DNA of 64,000 bases from Diphasiastrum complanatum (Eukaryota; Streptophyta; Lycopodiopsida; Lycopodiales; Lycopodiaceae). Below are positions 22,804 through 33,855 of this stretch, in pieces. The notes below the pieces were generated by a model, which did not search any database, was not told where the DNA came from, and saw only the letters and a list, made by a program, of their open reading frames with translations. The position numbers and the translations under genes are program-made. Positions within the stretch are counted from its first letter, which is position 1. Every line of letters begins with the position of its first letter. The stretch spans positions 24,000 through 87,999 of the forward strand of contig MU832087.1 in assembly GCA_029204225.1 (NCBI GenBank), read 5' to 3'.

Positions 22804-23390
22804 CTATAAGGATTGATTACCATCAGATGATCTAGGTTGTTGTTGTTTAATTCTATCTTGATTCCCTTGATCTTGTAACTCTGATAAATAACCTTCCATG
22901 ATGAAAGGATGCAGCATACCAAGAACCCCTGTCAAGAATTTAGCGAGTCCAAAAAAATAGCACTCATGGGCATTCGTGATCCATTTGAAAGAGTTTTTAT
23001 GAGCTTTAAAAATGCATAAAAGGTAGGGAAGTTCTTTTGAATATATGAACTCATGGGGTATTCTATTTCCCAAACTATCCTTTATATGTTCTAAAGAGTG
23101 GTGAACATAATCGTTTGATTTGTCAAGAAAGGGTTCAAAATCTTGACTATCAAGCCTCTTTTGACTACTAATTTTGCAATTTTGTGTCTGAGCCCCCTCT
23201 TCCCACTGAGCAACAACCTGAAAACACAATACTTTGGTTTTTATATTAGTATCGAAAATCACAGTACATTGCAAGATTTTGGCATAGTAGTCGAAACTAT
23301 ACCTACAGGCTGATTTGTTAAAGGTTGTCAAAAATTTAATGGCCAAAATTTCTCTAGCCACATTACGGGCAGGCTGGGACCCCTAACTAT
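22804..23390 (-). mobile_element. Intron-bearing ORF, possible Penelope-like reverse transcriptase remnant
   Basis: The minus-strand frame is open over 185 codons. Residues 111-123 (LPYLLCIFKAHKN) and 127-147 (WITNAHECYFFGLAKFLTGV) resemble the fingers region of Penelope-type RTs, whose families show Pxxxx..P.HK and R.I.....LAK.L in this order. I recall no plant host protein that fits better, but the match is by eye and partial. The catalytic palm motifs are absent, so at most the RT start is present. The frame also seems to contain an intron: donor CTGTAG|GTATAG and acceptor TTGTGTTTTCAG|GTTGTTGC, about 90 bp, giving ...NKSACR then VVAQWEEG. Penelope-like elements are known to keep introns. 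A host gene of unknown function is the main alternative. Confidence 0.3.
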
Positions 23391-26300
23391 TGGCAATTTC
23401 GGCCATTTTTACATTGCAATTGTGTGTCTTTTACATGTCGATTCCTATACTATAGCAAAATTAAGCTTCAAAATTAGCCCGATTTTTGGTGTCAAAAATT
23501 CAGCTAACATAGGCGATCTCCGCTGGGTCACATGGTCCCCATGCGGCGGATCCAGAATCTTTGGTTTCGAGTGTTGGCAGCTACATTTGGTGTAGTATCG
23601 TTTTGGGATCAGCACCCTTTGAAGGGGTGATGCTAACCATCTTCTCTTGTCGATCAGCTTGTGAGTTCGGCTATCAAGTGCTTTATCTGCATCAATCTTG
23701 TAACTTCATTCCTGCATAAGACATCCCACCCCAGTGTTCCTATTTTGGCATATGCACCCATTCCCATTGGTGTTAAGAGACATGCCCATCTTCAGACCCA
23801 TGCATAAAAGGCATGCAAATGCAAGTTGTCAGAAAGGCATGAATGCATATTGTTCTATCGAATGTTACATACCTAACATTCCTTCCCCCTAAACTTACAT
23901 TTTTTCTTGTTGGGAAAAATTTGGAAAATTCTTCTGGAGATCAGTCTCCTTTTCCCAGGTATCCTCCTCTTGTCTAAGGTGAGTAAACAGTGTATGTGTG
24001 AGGTGGATTTTTTGAAACCTATAGTTCTTTTTTGGCTTTCAATATATGCAAGTTGTCTGGCTTGTTGTATTCTTTTCTCTTCTTCTATTTGTTGATGTCG
24101 TTTCTTCCAAGTATCCCTAGACTTTTCTATCTCGTTGCTTTTCTGAATAGTTAGGTTTCTTGTAGTTTTCAATTCTTTCTTCAATTCATTGAGTTCTTTT
24201 TCGTTGGTCCTTGATTACTAGTAATTGCATCCCCCATGATGTTGATTTCCTCGATACATACGAGTGGTGTGCATACTCAAATGATTTTCTTAGTGCTAAG
24301 GTATGTGAGCTGCTTCAAGAGGTGTGCATTAATCCTTGTGCTATGTCATATTGGTGTGTCCAAAAACAGGTTTTGGCTAGTTCTTGGCTCATCAGATGAT
24401 GTAGGTCTTGTAGGAGATAAGGAGACGTTTGAGATAGGTGAGTTAAGAGGCTCTCTATCATCTGATGCCATACATAGCTTCAGTCTTCATTTGTACCCAT
24501 AGTTCAGGAGCGGTATCAGAGAATTTAGGAGTAGATTTGTTGGGTCCAAAATTATGATAGATGTCTTGATTGTATGATAAGTTGGCTAACTCGTCGGCTC
24601 TCACATTCTCACTATGTGGGATATGCATCCATTCCACTACAGTGAACTCTTGTGTCAATTGATGTATGACTAAGGCATCGGCTTTCAATCTTCTGTCTTT
24701 TAGATGGTACCTATTGGTCATCCCATATATTAACAGTTGTGAATCTCCACACATCGTAGGCTGTCCTTTGGTAGATTGTTCGATGGGGAGGAATGATTGT
24801 GGCAATATCATCTAGGACCCACTCATCTATGATATCTATGTTCACGAATGGACTGTCAAGGTCATAATGTGAACGACAGGAGGTATCGTATTCGCAATTA
24901 ACAAGTATGTGGTGGATGGTTTTGTGTGCCCACAAAAAGGCTAAGAATGTTGGGGCTTCATTCCCATTCCATTCCCACATTAGTCGTGAATCTATCCACA
25001 ATTCTGATTCTTGGGGTTTCCACTCAAAACTTCTCACATACGGATTAATTGCTTGTGTTAGAGGCTCGGTCAATTCAGGCCCTCTTTCTTGAATCATTCT
25101 GATGGACCCTGATTGTTCTTGTGCCATAGTCGCATAGTCTCAAATCCTCCTCCTCTTACTCTATTATGACTGGGTACCTGAAACAAAACAAATCTCTATT
25201 ATACACTATACACGAGTGTTGAATTTTTATACATAGTAGGTCTTTAACTTGTTCAAGTTCACACGATGCCTGAACACTTTCCCACTTAAGTGAGCGTAAC
25301 GGTGTTATTGTCATACAATTTCTGGATAATGTATGGTCCCCCCCCATCTCATCCCATTTGCTGGCTTCTGCCCACTTATTAGTAAAGTAGTCAGTGGCTA
25401 CAACTATGTAGTGCATCCTGCTTGTTGATGCAGGGTGGATGGGTGCCATGAAGTCTATTGCCCCATTTCTCAAATGGTAGCATCACTTGTATTGGCACTA
25501 AAGAACGTGTCCGATTGGCATGTGGATCGATCCTTTGGCAAATACGCGCATATAAATGACAACACAAAAAATAGTCGGCCATCAGTATCCTGCCCTGTGA
25601 GTACCTTCTGTGCTGTTAATTGTCCTGCGAATTGACCTCCAGACGTTGAATCATGACATTCTTCTAAAACAAAACCAACCTCTTCAGCCTCGTCTATATA
25701 GGGCACCTCCTATTAATGAGAACCTCAAGGCTTGTAAGCGTAATTTTCTCTTTCCTTGATGGGACATGGATTCTGGAATAGTTTAGCTCGGCTGCTTTCA
25801 ATTTCCTTCCTGTGAACATTATGGGGTGATAAACTTTGTCCCACACTTGGGGTAAACAACAGTTAATACAAGTAATAGTGGTGTTGGTGAACACGTGAAA
25901 TGGTTACTTAGGAAGACTGCAGTTGCTCTACCTTGGTGGGCATCTAACATTGTGAATTTTTTAATGGCCATCCCATATCGACTGATTACGTGCCCTAGTA
26001 AAACTCTGTAAGGGATTCCAAATAAACCTTTGTTGGAATTCAGGGCCACGCACGTTGTTGCGCATTTCTTAAATCAATTTTCTAGCACAGTTTTGAAAGA
26101 GACGAATCCCACAAAGATCATCAACAAAAAATTTCAATTTGGCATCTAAAATATCCTCAAAGTGTTGACACATAAAATGTTGACACGTAGCGGGGGCATT
26201 GGTTAGTCCAAATGGCATGACATGATAAGCGAAGGTTCCAAATGTGGCTGTGAAGGTAGTTTTCAACTTATCTTTCTCGTCAATGGCTATTTGATTATAC

Positions 26301-27911
26301 CCTACGAAATAGTCCATGAACGAGGATATCTCTTTCCCTGCGAACTCTTCTAGTAACTGATCGATAAAATGGTAGGGGATAATAATCCTTCTTGGTGTGT
26401 TGATTCAGCTTCTTGTAGTCTACACATATGCAAATTTGGGTGGAATTCCTCTTAGGACATGGCACTATTGGTGAGCACCATTCAGTATTTTCCACTGGAA
26501 AGATTAATCCATCCTTCCTTAGTCTCTCCAACTCTATAAATACCCCGGCTCTTAAGTGTAGTGGCAACCTTCGTTGTCTCTGTCATACATGTTTGCTTCC
26601 CTCAAGGAGTGGTATGCTATGAGTAACTAGGGATGGGGGTATTCCTTTCAAATCCTCATAATCCCAAGCAAATATGTCACGATGCTTCTCACACATCCCT
26701 TTATACGCTTGTTTTTCTAGGCTTGTCAAGTGCGCCCCTACTTTTATGTTCTTTGGATTGTGTTCCTATGTTTATCAAACATACATCTGCGTCTCGCACT
26801 TTTGGAGGTTTTTCTTCGGGTGCATTCCATTCTAATTCTAATATTTCCTCAACATCACTCTCGGTAGGGTCTTCTTTGCTATCCGTCACTTCCTCCCATT
26901 CGGTGGAAGGTAGTGGAGCTCGTTTTGATTGGGGCACCTCTGGGTAACCATCTACCACTACTCACTCCTTACCTCTCCCAAAAATGAGTACCTCTGCTGG
27001 GATATCCACCACACAGTCACTTAGTCTTAGCCATGGTTGTCCTAACAACATGGAGTGCCCCATATTTTTTACTTCGGGTCACTATCAATACCTCTTCCCA
27101 AGGAATCTGTGTTCCTAGGATTTCTATTTCGATAAGATTGACTGGTGATCGTTCCTCAAGTACCTTGAACTTCGCTTTTTCAACCATAGTAAATTTATGG
27201 TCTTTTTGTAAAGAATGTGCTTGTCTTGATGGGCCCTCATTACCAGGCTCGGGAATTCTTTGGTTAATTTGTCCTGGTATTCGATTTCCATTGTTTAAGG
27301 CTTCTCGTCTATTCCAACATCTATCCTCCAAATGGTCTGTTTTTTGACAATATTGACAAATTGTGTTGGGGCAGTTTCGGTTCAGATGATTGCCTTAGCA
27401 GTATCAACACACCAAGCTTGGTGGAGCATCTAAGGGACATCTTTGTCCTATCATGTTTTGTTGTCGCTTCAGGAAGTTTACATTGTAGCCAAAATCGAGA
27501 TGTTTTCGTGCATCACATCCATATACCCTTTTAGCATAGCTTTCACATCGTCAATTTCTGTATTAGATCCCGTGCTTTCATATCCTTGTTCTACGTGTGT
27601 GTTCCTGGTGACTGGTGCAACTTGCTTTTGGTTTAATGCATTACTCTGGTAGTTCATCGGGATGGCTCTATTTTGCGGTGCGTGTTGTGCTATCGATGGT
27701 GCGGGTGGTATGTGTGGTTTGTAGTGACCATGTCCCGTATTGGGGGTGTTTCCCATATATCACTTCCAAGGTTTAGGCTGTTTTTTGCATGAGATAATTT
27801 TTATGCTTGAGCCATCGTTATCTGTGTTTATTCAGCTATTACTGCCTTTTCTATAGCTTCTTCTAGAGTCTGGGGGTTAGTATGTCTCACTATCAGCTGT
27901 AGGTCACTATT

Positions 27912-28822
27912 TGTTGCGCCGGCGCTTCAAAGGGCGCTGGGACTTGAGCGGTTTCCCCAACACGCGCTTAAGTCTAACATTCATCCATCATGCACTTACG
28001 TAAAAGCCAACTCAGAAACGTAACAAGCTTAACCATTCAGACTTAAGAAAACTGGAATCCCAACCAACCCGAAAGCCAACTCAGAATCCGTCCCCAAAAG
28101 GTAACCAAAGGCAAAGACAAGCCACACATGAAACCCAAGGCATAGTGGTCGCCAAACTGACCAATTGGCATAGCGGCAAGCCCCATGTCGATGACAGGGA
28201 CCCTTAGGTGCCAGCGACGCAAAAAGGTTGTAGTAAGGGTCCTTCCACTTGGACCAGTCTCGGAGGCGAAACCGAAATGGTAATCATCCCCAAGGATCAA
28301 CTTTATTAGATTTGGAAGAGGTTACATTCATACATAGACTGACCGGTCTCGGGGCCACCAACACGTGCTGGGCATTGTGCCTGGCTCGTGCTGGTAGAGG
28401 GAGCTGAGACCTGGCGACTGGATTCCTGGCGCTGGTTGAGCTGCCCAAGTTTCTGTCTGCCGGACTCCCCCTATAGTTCTGCTGTGATTCGGCACACCCC
28501 CTCTGGTTTGAAACATAGTGCTTTCTGATAAAGCACGCTTTTTAGGACTTAGTTTTTATTTTGCTGATTAAGCCTGGCAAAATCAGTCTGGCTCCCGGAC
28601 ATGGGTCCCGGGAGCCGTCCCGGCGGCCGAATCAACCTGCTTTCCTGACTAGGCCATGACTCGAGCTCCAGAGCTAGCTCATGACTTTGTGACTACTTGA
28701 CTGGCTCACCACAGGTCGGAGGCTCAGTCCTTGACGTTCTAACTTGCTCTGGGACCTTAGGGAGTGTCACCCCTTTGAGTCTTACAGGGCACGCTGGGTG
28801 CACCCGAGTCAGCTTTACAACA
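27912..28822 (-). repeat. Left LTR (3') of the nested Gypsy element
   Basis: This 911-bp LTR starts TGTTGCGCCGGCG and ends TTTACAACA. It is nearly identical to 32225-33144. It is followed on the right by the polypurine tract (minus strand). Confidence 0.92.
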
Positions 28823-29218
28823 TCCTCCCCTCGTTTGAGAAAGCTGATGTCCTCATCAGGGCCAAACTAGAACCTAAGACTCATGGCACAGGCTTAATTC
28901 ACCGGCTAGACTTTAGTCACATATACAAGGGCACGGGCTTGATTCACCGGCCAAAGGAAACCAACTGTAAAGCAGAGTAATGATATTGTGTTTTACACCC
29001 AGCACAGGAAAAGTGTGGATCTAGTTCACTTACGTAAAACCTGTGTGAAGCTGCTGCACTTAGACATCAAACTGAAGCTCACTCCTCAATGAGAAATGCG
29101 GCTTACTTTATTAGCATGAAAGAAAAAGGTAGTCACGGCTCCCTTAAGCCTCAGATATGTCGTTGTCGTCGCACATCTGGATGAGTCCCCTAGGACTCTA
29201 GATATTTTGTTTGGTCGT

Positions 29219-29520
29219 CCAGGTTGAGCTCCTTGAGCTCTGCATCGGCACTTAGATTCACCTTTGACGTAGAAACTGCAGGCAATGTTGGCTCCATTTG
29301 ACCTCGCGTCAGCTGGTTTGTCACTGTTGGATGTCTTTCGTTAAAAAAGTGAGCTTTTGCTTGGTCACACAAGGTGAGCTCCTTGAGCTCTGCATCGGCA
29401 CTTGAATTCACCTTTGATGTAGAGACTATAGGCAATGTTGGCTCCATTTGTTCCCGTGTCAGCTGGTCTATCACTGTTGGTTGTTCTTCGTTAAATAGGT
29501 GAATGAGATTGGGAGGAATG
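29219..29520 (-). repeat. Internal 150-bp repeat in the nested element's protease tail
   Basis: The minus frame carries two similar units of about 50 residues, each with a QLTR.QMEPTLP..STSKV core followed by SADAELKEL.L. The DNA copies adjoin each other. It is a tandem duplication in frame within the C-terminal tail. Confidence 0.8.
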
Positions 29521-31748
29521 GTTGGCTCAGGTTCATTTGTGTCGTTCTTTTCTAGTTGGTCCCCTGGCACAGCTCTGACGACACAAGGTCTCCTGCCATT
29601 ATATAATAACACAAGGTTAACCCCTTTTGCCAAGAAGGCCACCACATGTTCGTTAAACCAGCTTAATCCCAAAATAGCGTCGAAGGCATCCATCTTCAAG
29701 ATTGTGAACGTTAGTCGATTCTTCCAGGCTCCCAGAGAGATTGGTAAGTTGGTTGCCAATCTACAAGTGGTCATTGTACCTTTTGCGGTCTCCACACAAA
29801 TAGGAGTCACATTTTCTTCACATTGGATGTCCAATTCTCCTGTCAGTTTTTCTGACAAGTAGTTATGTGACGCCCCCAGGTCTACCATGAAGTAAATGAT
29901 CCTGCCTTGAATACAGCCTTTCAGGTACAATAACTTGGATCCTCTCGCAGGAGTCGCCATAAGATGTTCACGATAAGCCGCAAGTGCCCCTATCTGTTGC
30001 AAGGCATTCAGGTCAGACTCCGTCAAATCCGTTTCTGGGTCCTCTTCATCATCTTGTTCACCATCTTCTTGATCAAATGCCTCTCTCTCCATCCTATCAA
30101 ATCCTTCAATGGCAGCTTATTCAATGGTTTGGGGCATGACCTCCAAGAGTGACCTTGCTGATGACAGTTGAAGCAACGCATGGAACTGCCCACTGTTGGT
30201 GAGCTGTTGCTGTGACTAGCTGAAGGTCCAACATTGTTTCTTCTCTGGAACATGTTCCCTCCATTGTTGCCTTGGTTGCCAAACCCTGTTTTTGTTGGGA
30301 ATTTATTCACGCTACTCGAGGCTTGGTTGCCATTTGGAGCTGAGTCCCCCCTTGAAAAGAAGCTCGGACTCGGTCTGGATCCACTAAATACTCTTGTTGA
30401 GGTTGCGGGAGCAGCTGGTGCCAATGTGCTCTCATAATCACAAACCATTTCAGCCGCTCGAATAGTTGAATTGAAATCATGGGGCATGTAGCTGTCTATC
30501 GCACGCCGGGTCCAGGATTGCATTCCAGACAATAGATAATGAGTTTTGTCCGCCTCGGACATATCTTCAATAACCCATACACTCTGTCTGAATCTATTGA
30601 GGTACTCTCGCAATGACCCTTTCTGTTTGAGCCCCGATAATTCTGTCCTCAATCTCATCTGTGAATCCTTCGGTATGAACTCCTCTCGTAACACGGCTTT
30701 GAATGCGTCCCATGTTTGAAAATGCATTCCTGCCATCCGGTACCAATTTGTAGTGTAGCCCTCAAAATATGCTAATGCCAAGTCAGTTCTTTCTTCCTCA
30801 GGAGTGTTCATCAGACGGAAGTAATGGTCCATGTGAAACAACCAATCTTCCACAACTCGAATGTCACGCTCTCCTTTGAAAGTAGGTGGTGCTTTCACTT
30901 TGGCAGTCTTTCTTGAGCCCTCCGTGGTTCGCGCTCGTGGTTCTCTTGGTATCTGTGGAGGAGGCGCCACTGCATTCTCCCTAGTTGCTTCCAACTCTTC
31001 AAACCTGGCTTCGAGCTGTGTTAGCCCGTCTCTCATTTCTCTAGCAAGGTTAATTTGAGTAAGATTCATGGCTCGCAAGGATGTTTGCCATTCTTTCCTT
31101 TCGGTTTCTCTATCCTTCTTCACCTCGCTAAGCATAGCCGTCATTGCGCTTGATAAGTATTGCCGCATCTTCACTTCAAAGAGGTCCTGTTGCGCCTCTG
31201 GCATGGGTTCATCTCTTGGTGTAGGTTCAGAAGGGCCACCCATCTCTTCATGGAGGGGCGCCACTGTGGAGTGCATACGCTCTTTCTTTCTCGACTTGGA
31301 CCTGGTGCCATCTCGATGCATGCGAGAGCTGTATTCTCGAGTCAGCTCTTCTCCGTCCGTCAGTGCTCGTAACTCTTCAAGATGGTCCTCCATTATAGTC
31401 AGAGGTGTACTTCCAACAGATTATCGCCTCAATCCTTTTTATATTTGAAGCTCTCCCTTCTGTTAGCCGGGCCCCACAGCTCTCTTTTCTTCTTTATTAA
31501 ATCAGCTTCAATGAAAATATCCCTTCCTCAAACTTAGCACGCCCACATCACCTGAGAGCCAAGTAGGAACCAGGTCATTTGTGTCCAAGCAAGCACACGA
31601 CAAACGGAACATACCAACCAATGCAAACACAGAGGATCCCTCTCAAGCCACAAACCCCCCTGAGACCGGACGTAGGACCTTTGCCTAGCCGCGCCCACAC
31701 AAATCTATCACAGAATTAGCCCACGGGGAAACATCCATCCAACCATCC

Positions 31749-32134
31749 GTGCTTTCACCATTAAGCAGCACATTGCCTCAGTCACGCCCCACCACTTTTT
31801 GGTCGATAGCCCTTATAGCTAAACGATCGGCAGCTATCCCGCACCGGCAGCTAACCACCCGTGCTTTACACCCGAATTCGAGCAGCATCTCTGTATCAAT
31901 GGTTAACCCGTATAGTTCGAATATGTCGCCCCGCACCCCACAAGGTACAGACCGTGCTTTCACCTACCTAGGCAGCACTTTGCCTCATCCGTCCTACGTG
32001 CAGACAGCGCCAGGCCCGAACCGCGAGAACTGACCGTGCTTACACCTCGAGGGCAGCACTTTGACTCATCAAGTCCCCCGTTCTGTCGACCACCCCGACC
32101 GTGGACGCACCCGTGCTTACACTGTGGGCAGCAC
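31749..32134 (-). repeat. Array of five hairpin-prone units in the nested element's leader
   Basis: Five units of the form GTGCT(T)...GGCAGCAC occur at 31749-31771, 31861-31888, 31954-31978, 32036-32059 and 32113-32134. They are spaced 112, 93, 82 and 77 bp apart. In four units the GTGCT and AGCAC arms are perfect complements, and unit 2 has one mismatch. Most share a CCGTGCTT(T)ACACC start and a CTTTG(C/A)CTCA-like tail. They lie between the primer site and gag, where retroelements carry dimerisation and packaging signals. Confidence 0.7.
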
Positions 32135-32224
32135 CTTGCGCAACGGTTGTCCTGACAAATCCCAAAACGTGGCCATCCCTGTGAGACTTGCGTAGCTGAC
32201 CGGCTAGTCGGCTCTGATACCACA

Positions 32225-33144
32225 TGTTGCGCCGGCGTCTCAAAGGGCGCTGGGACTTGAGCGGTTTCCCCAACACGCGCTTAAGTCTAACATTCATCCA
32301 TCATGCACTTATGTAAAAGCCAACTCAGAAACGTAACAAGCTTAACCATTCAGACTTAAGAAAACTGGAATCCCAACCAACCCGAAAGCCAACTCAGAAT
32401 CCGTCCCCAAAAGGTAACCAAAGGCAAAGACAAGCCACACATGAAACCCAAGGCATAGTGGTCGCCAAACTGACCAATTGGCATATCGGCAAGCCCCATG
32501 TCGATGACAGGGACCCTTAGGCGCCAGCGACGCAAAAAGGTTGTAGTAAGGGTCCTTCCACTTGGACCAGTCCCGGAGACGAAACCGAAATGGTAATCAT
32601 CCCCAAGGATCAACTTTATTAGATTTGGAAGAGGTTACATTCATACATAGACTGACCGGTCTCGGGGCCACCAACACGTGCTGGGCATTGTGCCTGGCTC
32701 ATGCTGGTAGAGGGAGCTGAGACCTGGCGACTGGATTCCTGGCGCTGGTTGAGCTGCCCAAGTTTCTGTCTGCCAGACTCCCCCTATAGTTCTGCTGTGA
32801 TTCGGCGCACCCCCTCTGGTTTGAAACATAGTGCTTTCTGGTAAAGCACGCTTTTTAGGACTTAGTTTTTATTTTGCTGATTAAGCCTGGCAAGCCTGGC
32901 AGAATCAGTCTGGCTCCCGGACATGGGTCCCGGGAGCCGTCCTGACGGCCGAATCAACCTGCTTTCCTGACTAGGCCCTGACTCGAGCTCCAGAGCTAGC
33001 TCATGACTTTGTGACTACTTGACTGGCTCACCACAGGTCGGAGGCTCAGTCCTTGACGTTCTAACTTGTTCTGGGACCTTAGGGAGTGTCACCCCTTTGA
33101 GTCTTACAGGGCACGCTGGGTGCACCCGAGTCAGCTTTACAACA
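32225..33144 (-). repeat. Right LTR (5') of the nested Gypsy element
   Basis: This LTR of about 920 bp has the same ends as the left LTR. It differs by about 17 substitutions and one 9-bp tandem gain, by hand count. The tRNA-Met primer site lies immediately to its left. Confidence 0.92.
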
Positions 33145-33500
33145 CTATTCAATCCTCGTAGAAAAAATGTCAATAGGGGGAAGAGCTATCTTGACTCCTA
33201 CATGAGGAGATAATTCAGTCAATCGTTGCAAATATTGTCTTAGGCGCTCACCCTCCCCTTGTTGGATGGAGGTTAATGTGAATGACAGGCCATCAGTTGT
33301 TTGATGAGGGACAAACTTTGCTAAGAACATATTAGAATTCCCATCGTCGTGCCGATCATTGTTAAAGCACAAGCAGGTGACGAACGCTACATTATCACCC
33401 AACCATAGAGGTACTGCCACCTCACCCCTGTGCACTGGAGCTACAAACCACCATTAAGCAAGCTCGGATCTCATGTAAGCCATGGTGTCCAATACCACCA

Positions 33501-33855
33501 TGCCTTACCCTCGACCTTTACCTACCTACATCCTGAGGCCTAGATACTCGTCCTGACCTGACCACCAGTGGAAGAGCTCTTCATTCTCCAGGAGAGAATG
33601 AATGCCCAGCTCATGGAGATCCACCTCTATATACATAGTCCAGGCGGGTCATCTCCCTCCATAGGAGTCACGCATGACCAACGACACGCGACAGTTGTGC
33701 ACACTGATGCGGGTCTATAACACCGAGTCACCACACACCAATAAGACATTGACATGTGGCACCCAAAAGACCTATAGCTCCAGATCAGCGCTCCATCCCA
33801 TAACTGAGACAGTCACCTCAAGCTTCTTGTTGCATGGCCTTATGGGTACGTAACA
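33501..33855 (-). repeat. Gypsy LTR (3' LTR of the chromovirus to its right)
   Basis: On the + strand it runs from TGCCTTACCCTCG to GGTACGTAACA. To its right, TTCCTTCCCCCTTT is a polypurine tract on the minus strand. TATGTATATAGAGG (minus) near 33630 looks like a TATA box. To its left, minus-strand TGGTGGTATTGGACACC could be a primer site for a tRNA other than initiator Met, followed by a gag start. One LTR may thus serve two adjoining elements. Confidence 0.6.

Larger units (their letters stand above)
27912..33144 (-). mobile_element. Nested Gypsy element with gag and protease only (TR-GAG-like)
   Basis: Two LTRs (27912-28822 and 32225-33144) bound the element. It is flanked by CTATT on both sides (27907-27911 and 33145-33149), a 5-bp target-site duplication. 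On the minus strand a tRNA-Met primer site (GGCTCTGATACCA on +, 32210-32222) lies next to the right LTR, and a GAGGGGAGGA tract lies next to the left one. The interior encodes gag (about 31393-30100) with TFKGERDIRVVEDWLFHMD, LREYLNRFRQSVWVIEDM and the CCHC knuckle CFNCHQQGHSWRSC. A retropepsin-like region follows (about 30092-29190; DLGASHNYLS, AILGLSWFNEHV). No RT, RNase H or integrase was seen, so it would depend on a partner. By my hand count the LTRs differ at about 2% of sites, implying a fairly recent insertion. The gag looks largely whole. Confidence 0.88.
23541..33500 (-). mobile_element. Outer Gypsy element region (minus), split by a nested element
   Basis: From right to left on the minus strand: gag (about 33485-33145 and 27911-27478; RLRQYLQRLTELSPHVGV), linker, RT (about 26570-26070; [35 protein letters not shown]), RNase H (about 25900-25750; FTGRKLKAAELNYSR), integrase (about 25450; IVVATDYFTNKWAEA), and an RNase H-like stretch (about 24800-24560; ALVIHQLTQEFTVVEWMHIP). 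A chromodomain-like tail follows near 23900. A purine tract abuts a TG...CA edge at 23878, the likely 3' LTR start. The LTR-like segment on the right (33501-33855) does not resemble the left one, so more than one element may be merged. It is broken in many places. The gag is divided by the nested element at 27912-33144. Confidence 0.75.

Noticed and set aside
28744-28980. 78-codon + frame across the left LTR edge of the nested element
   Set aside because: It crosses an LTR boundary and lies antisense to the element; a shadow frame.
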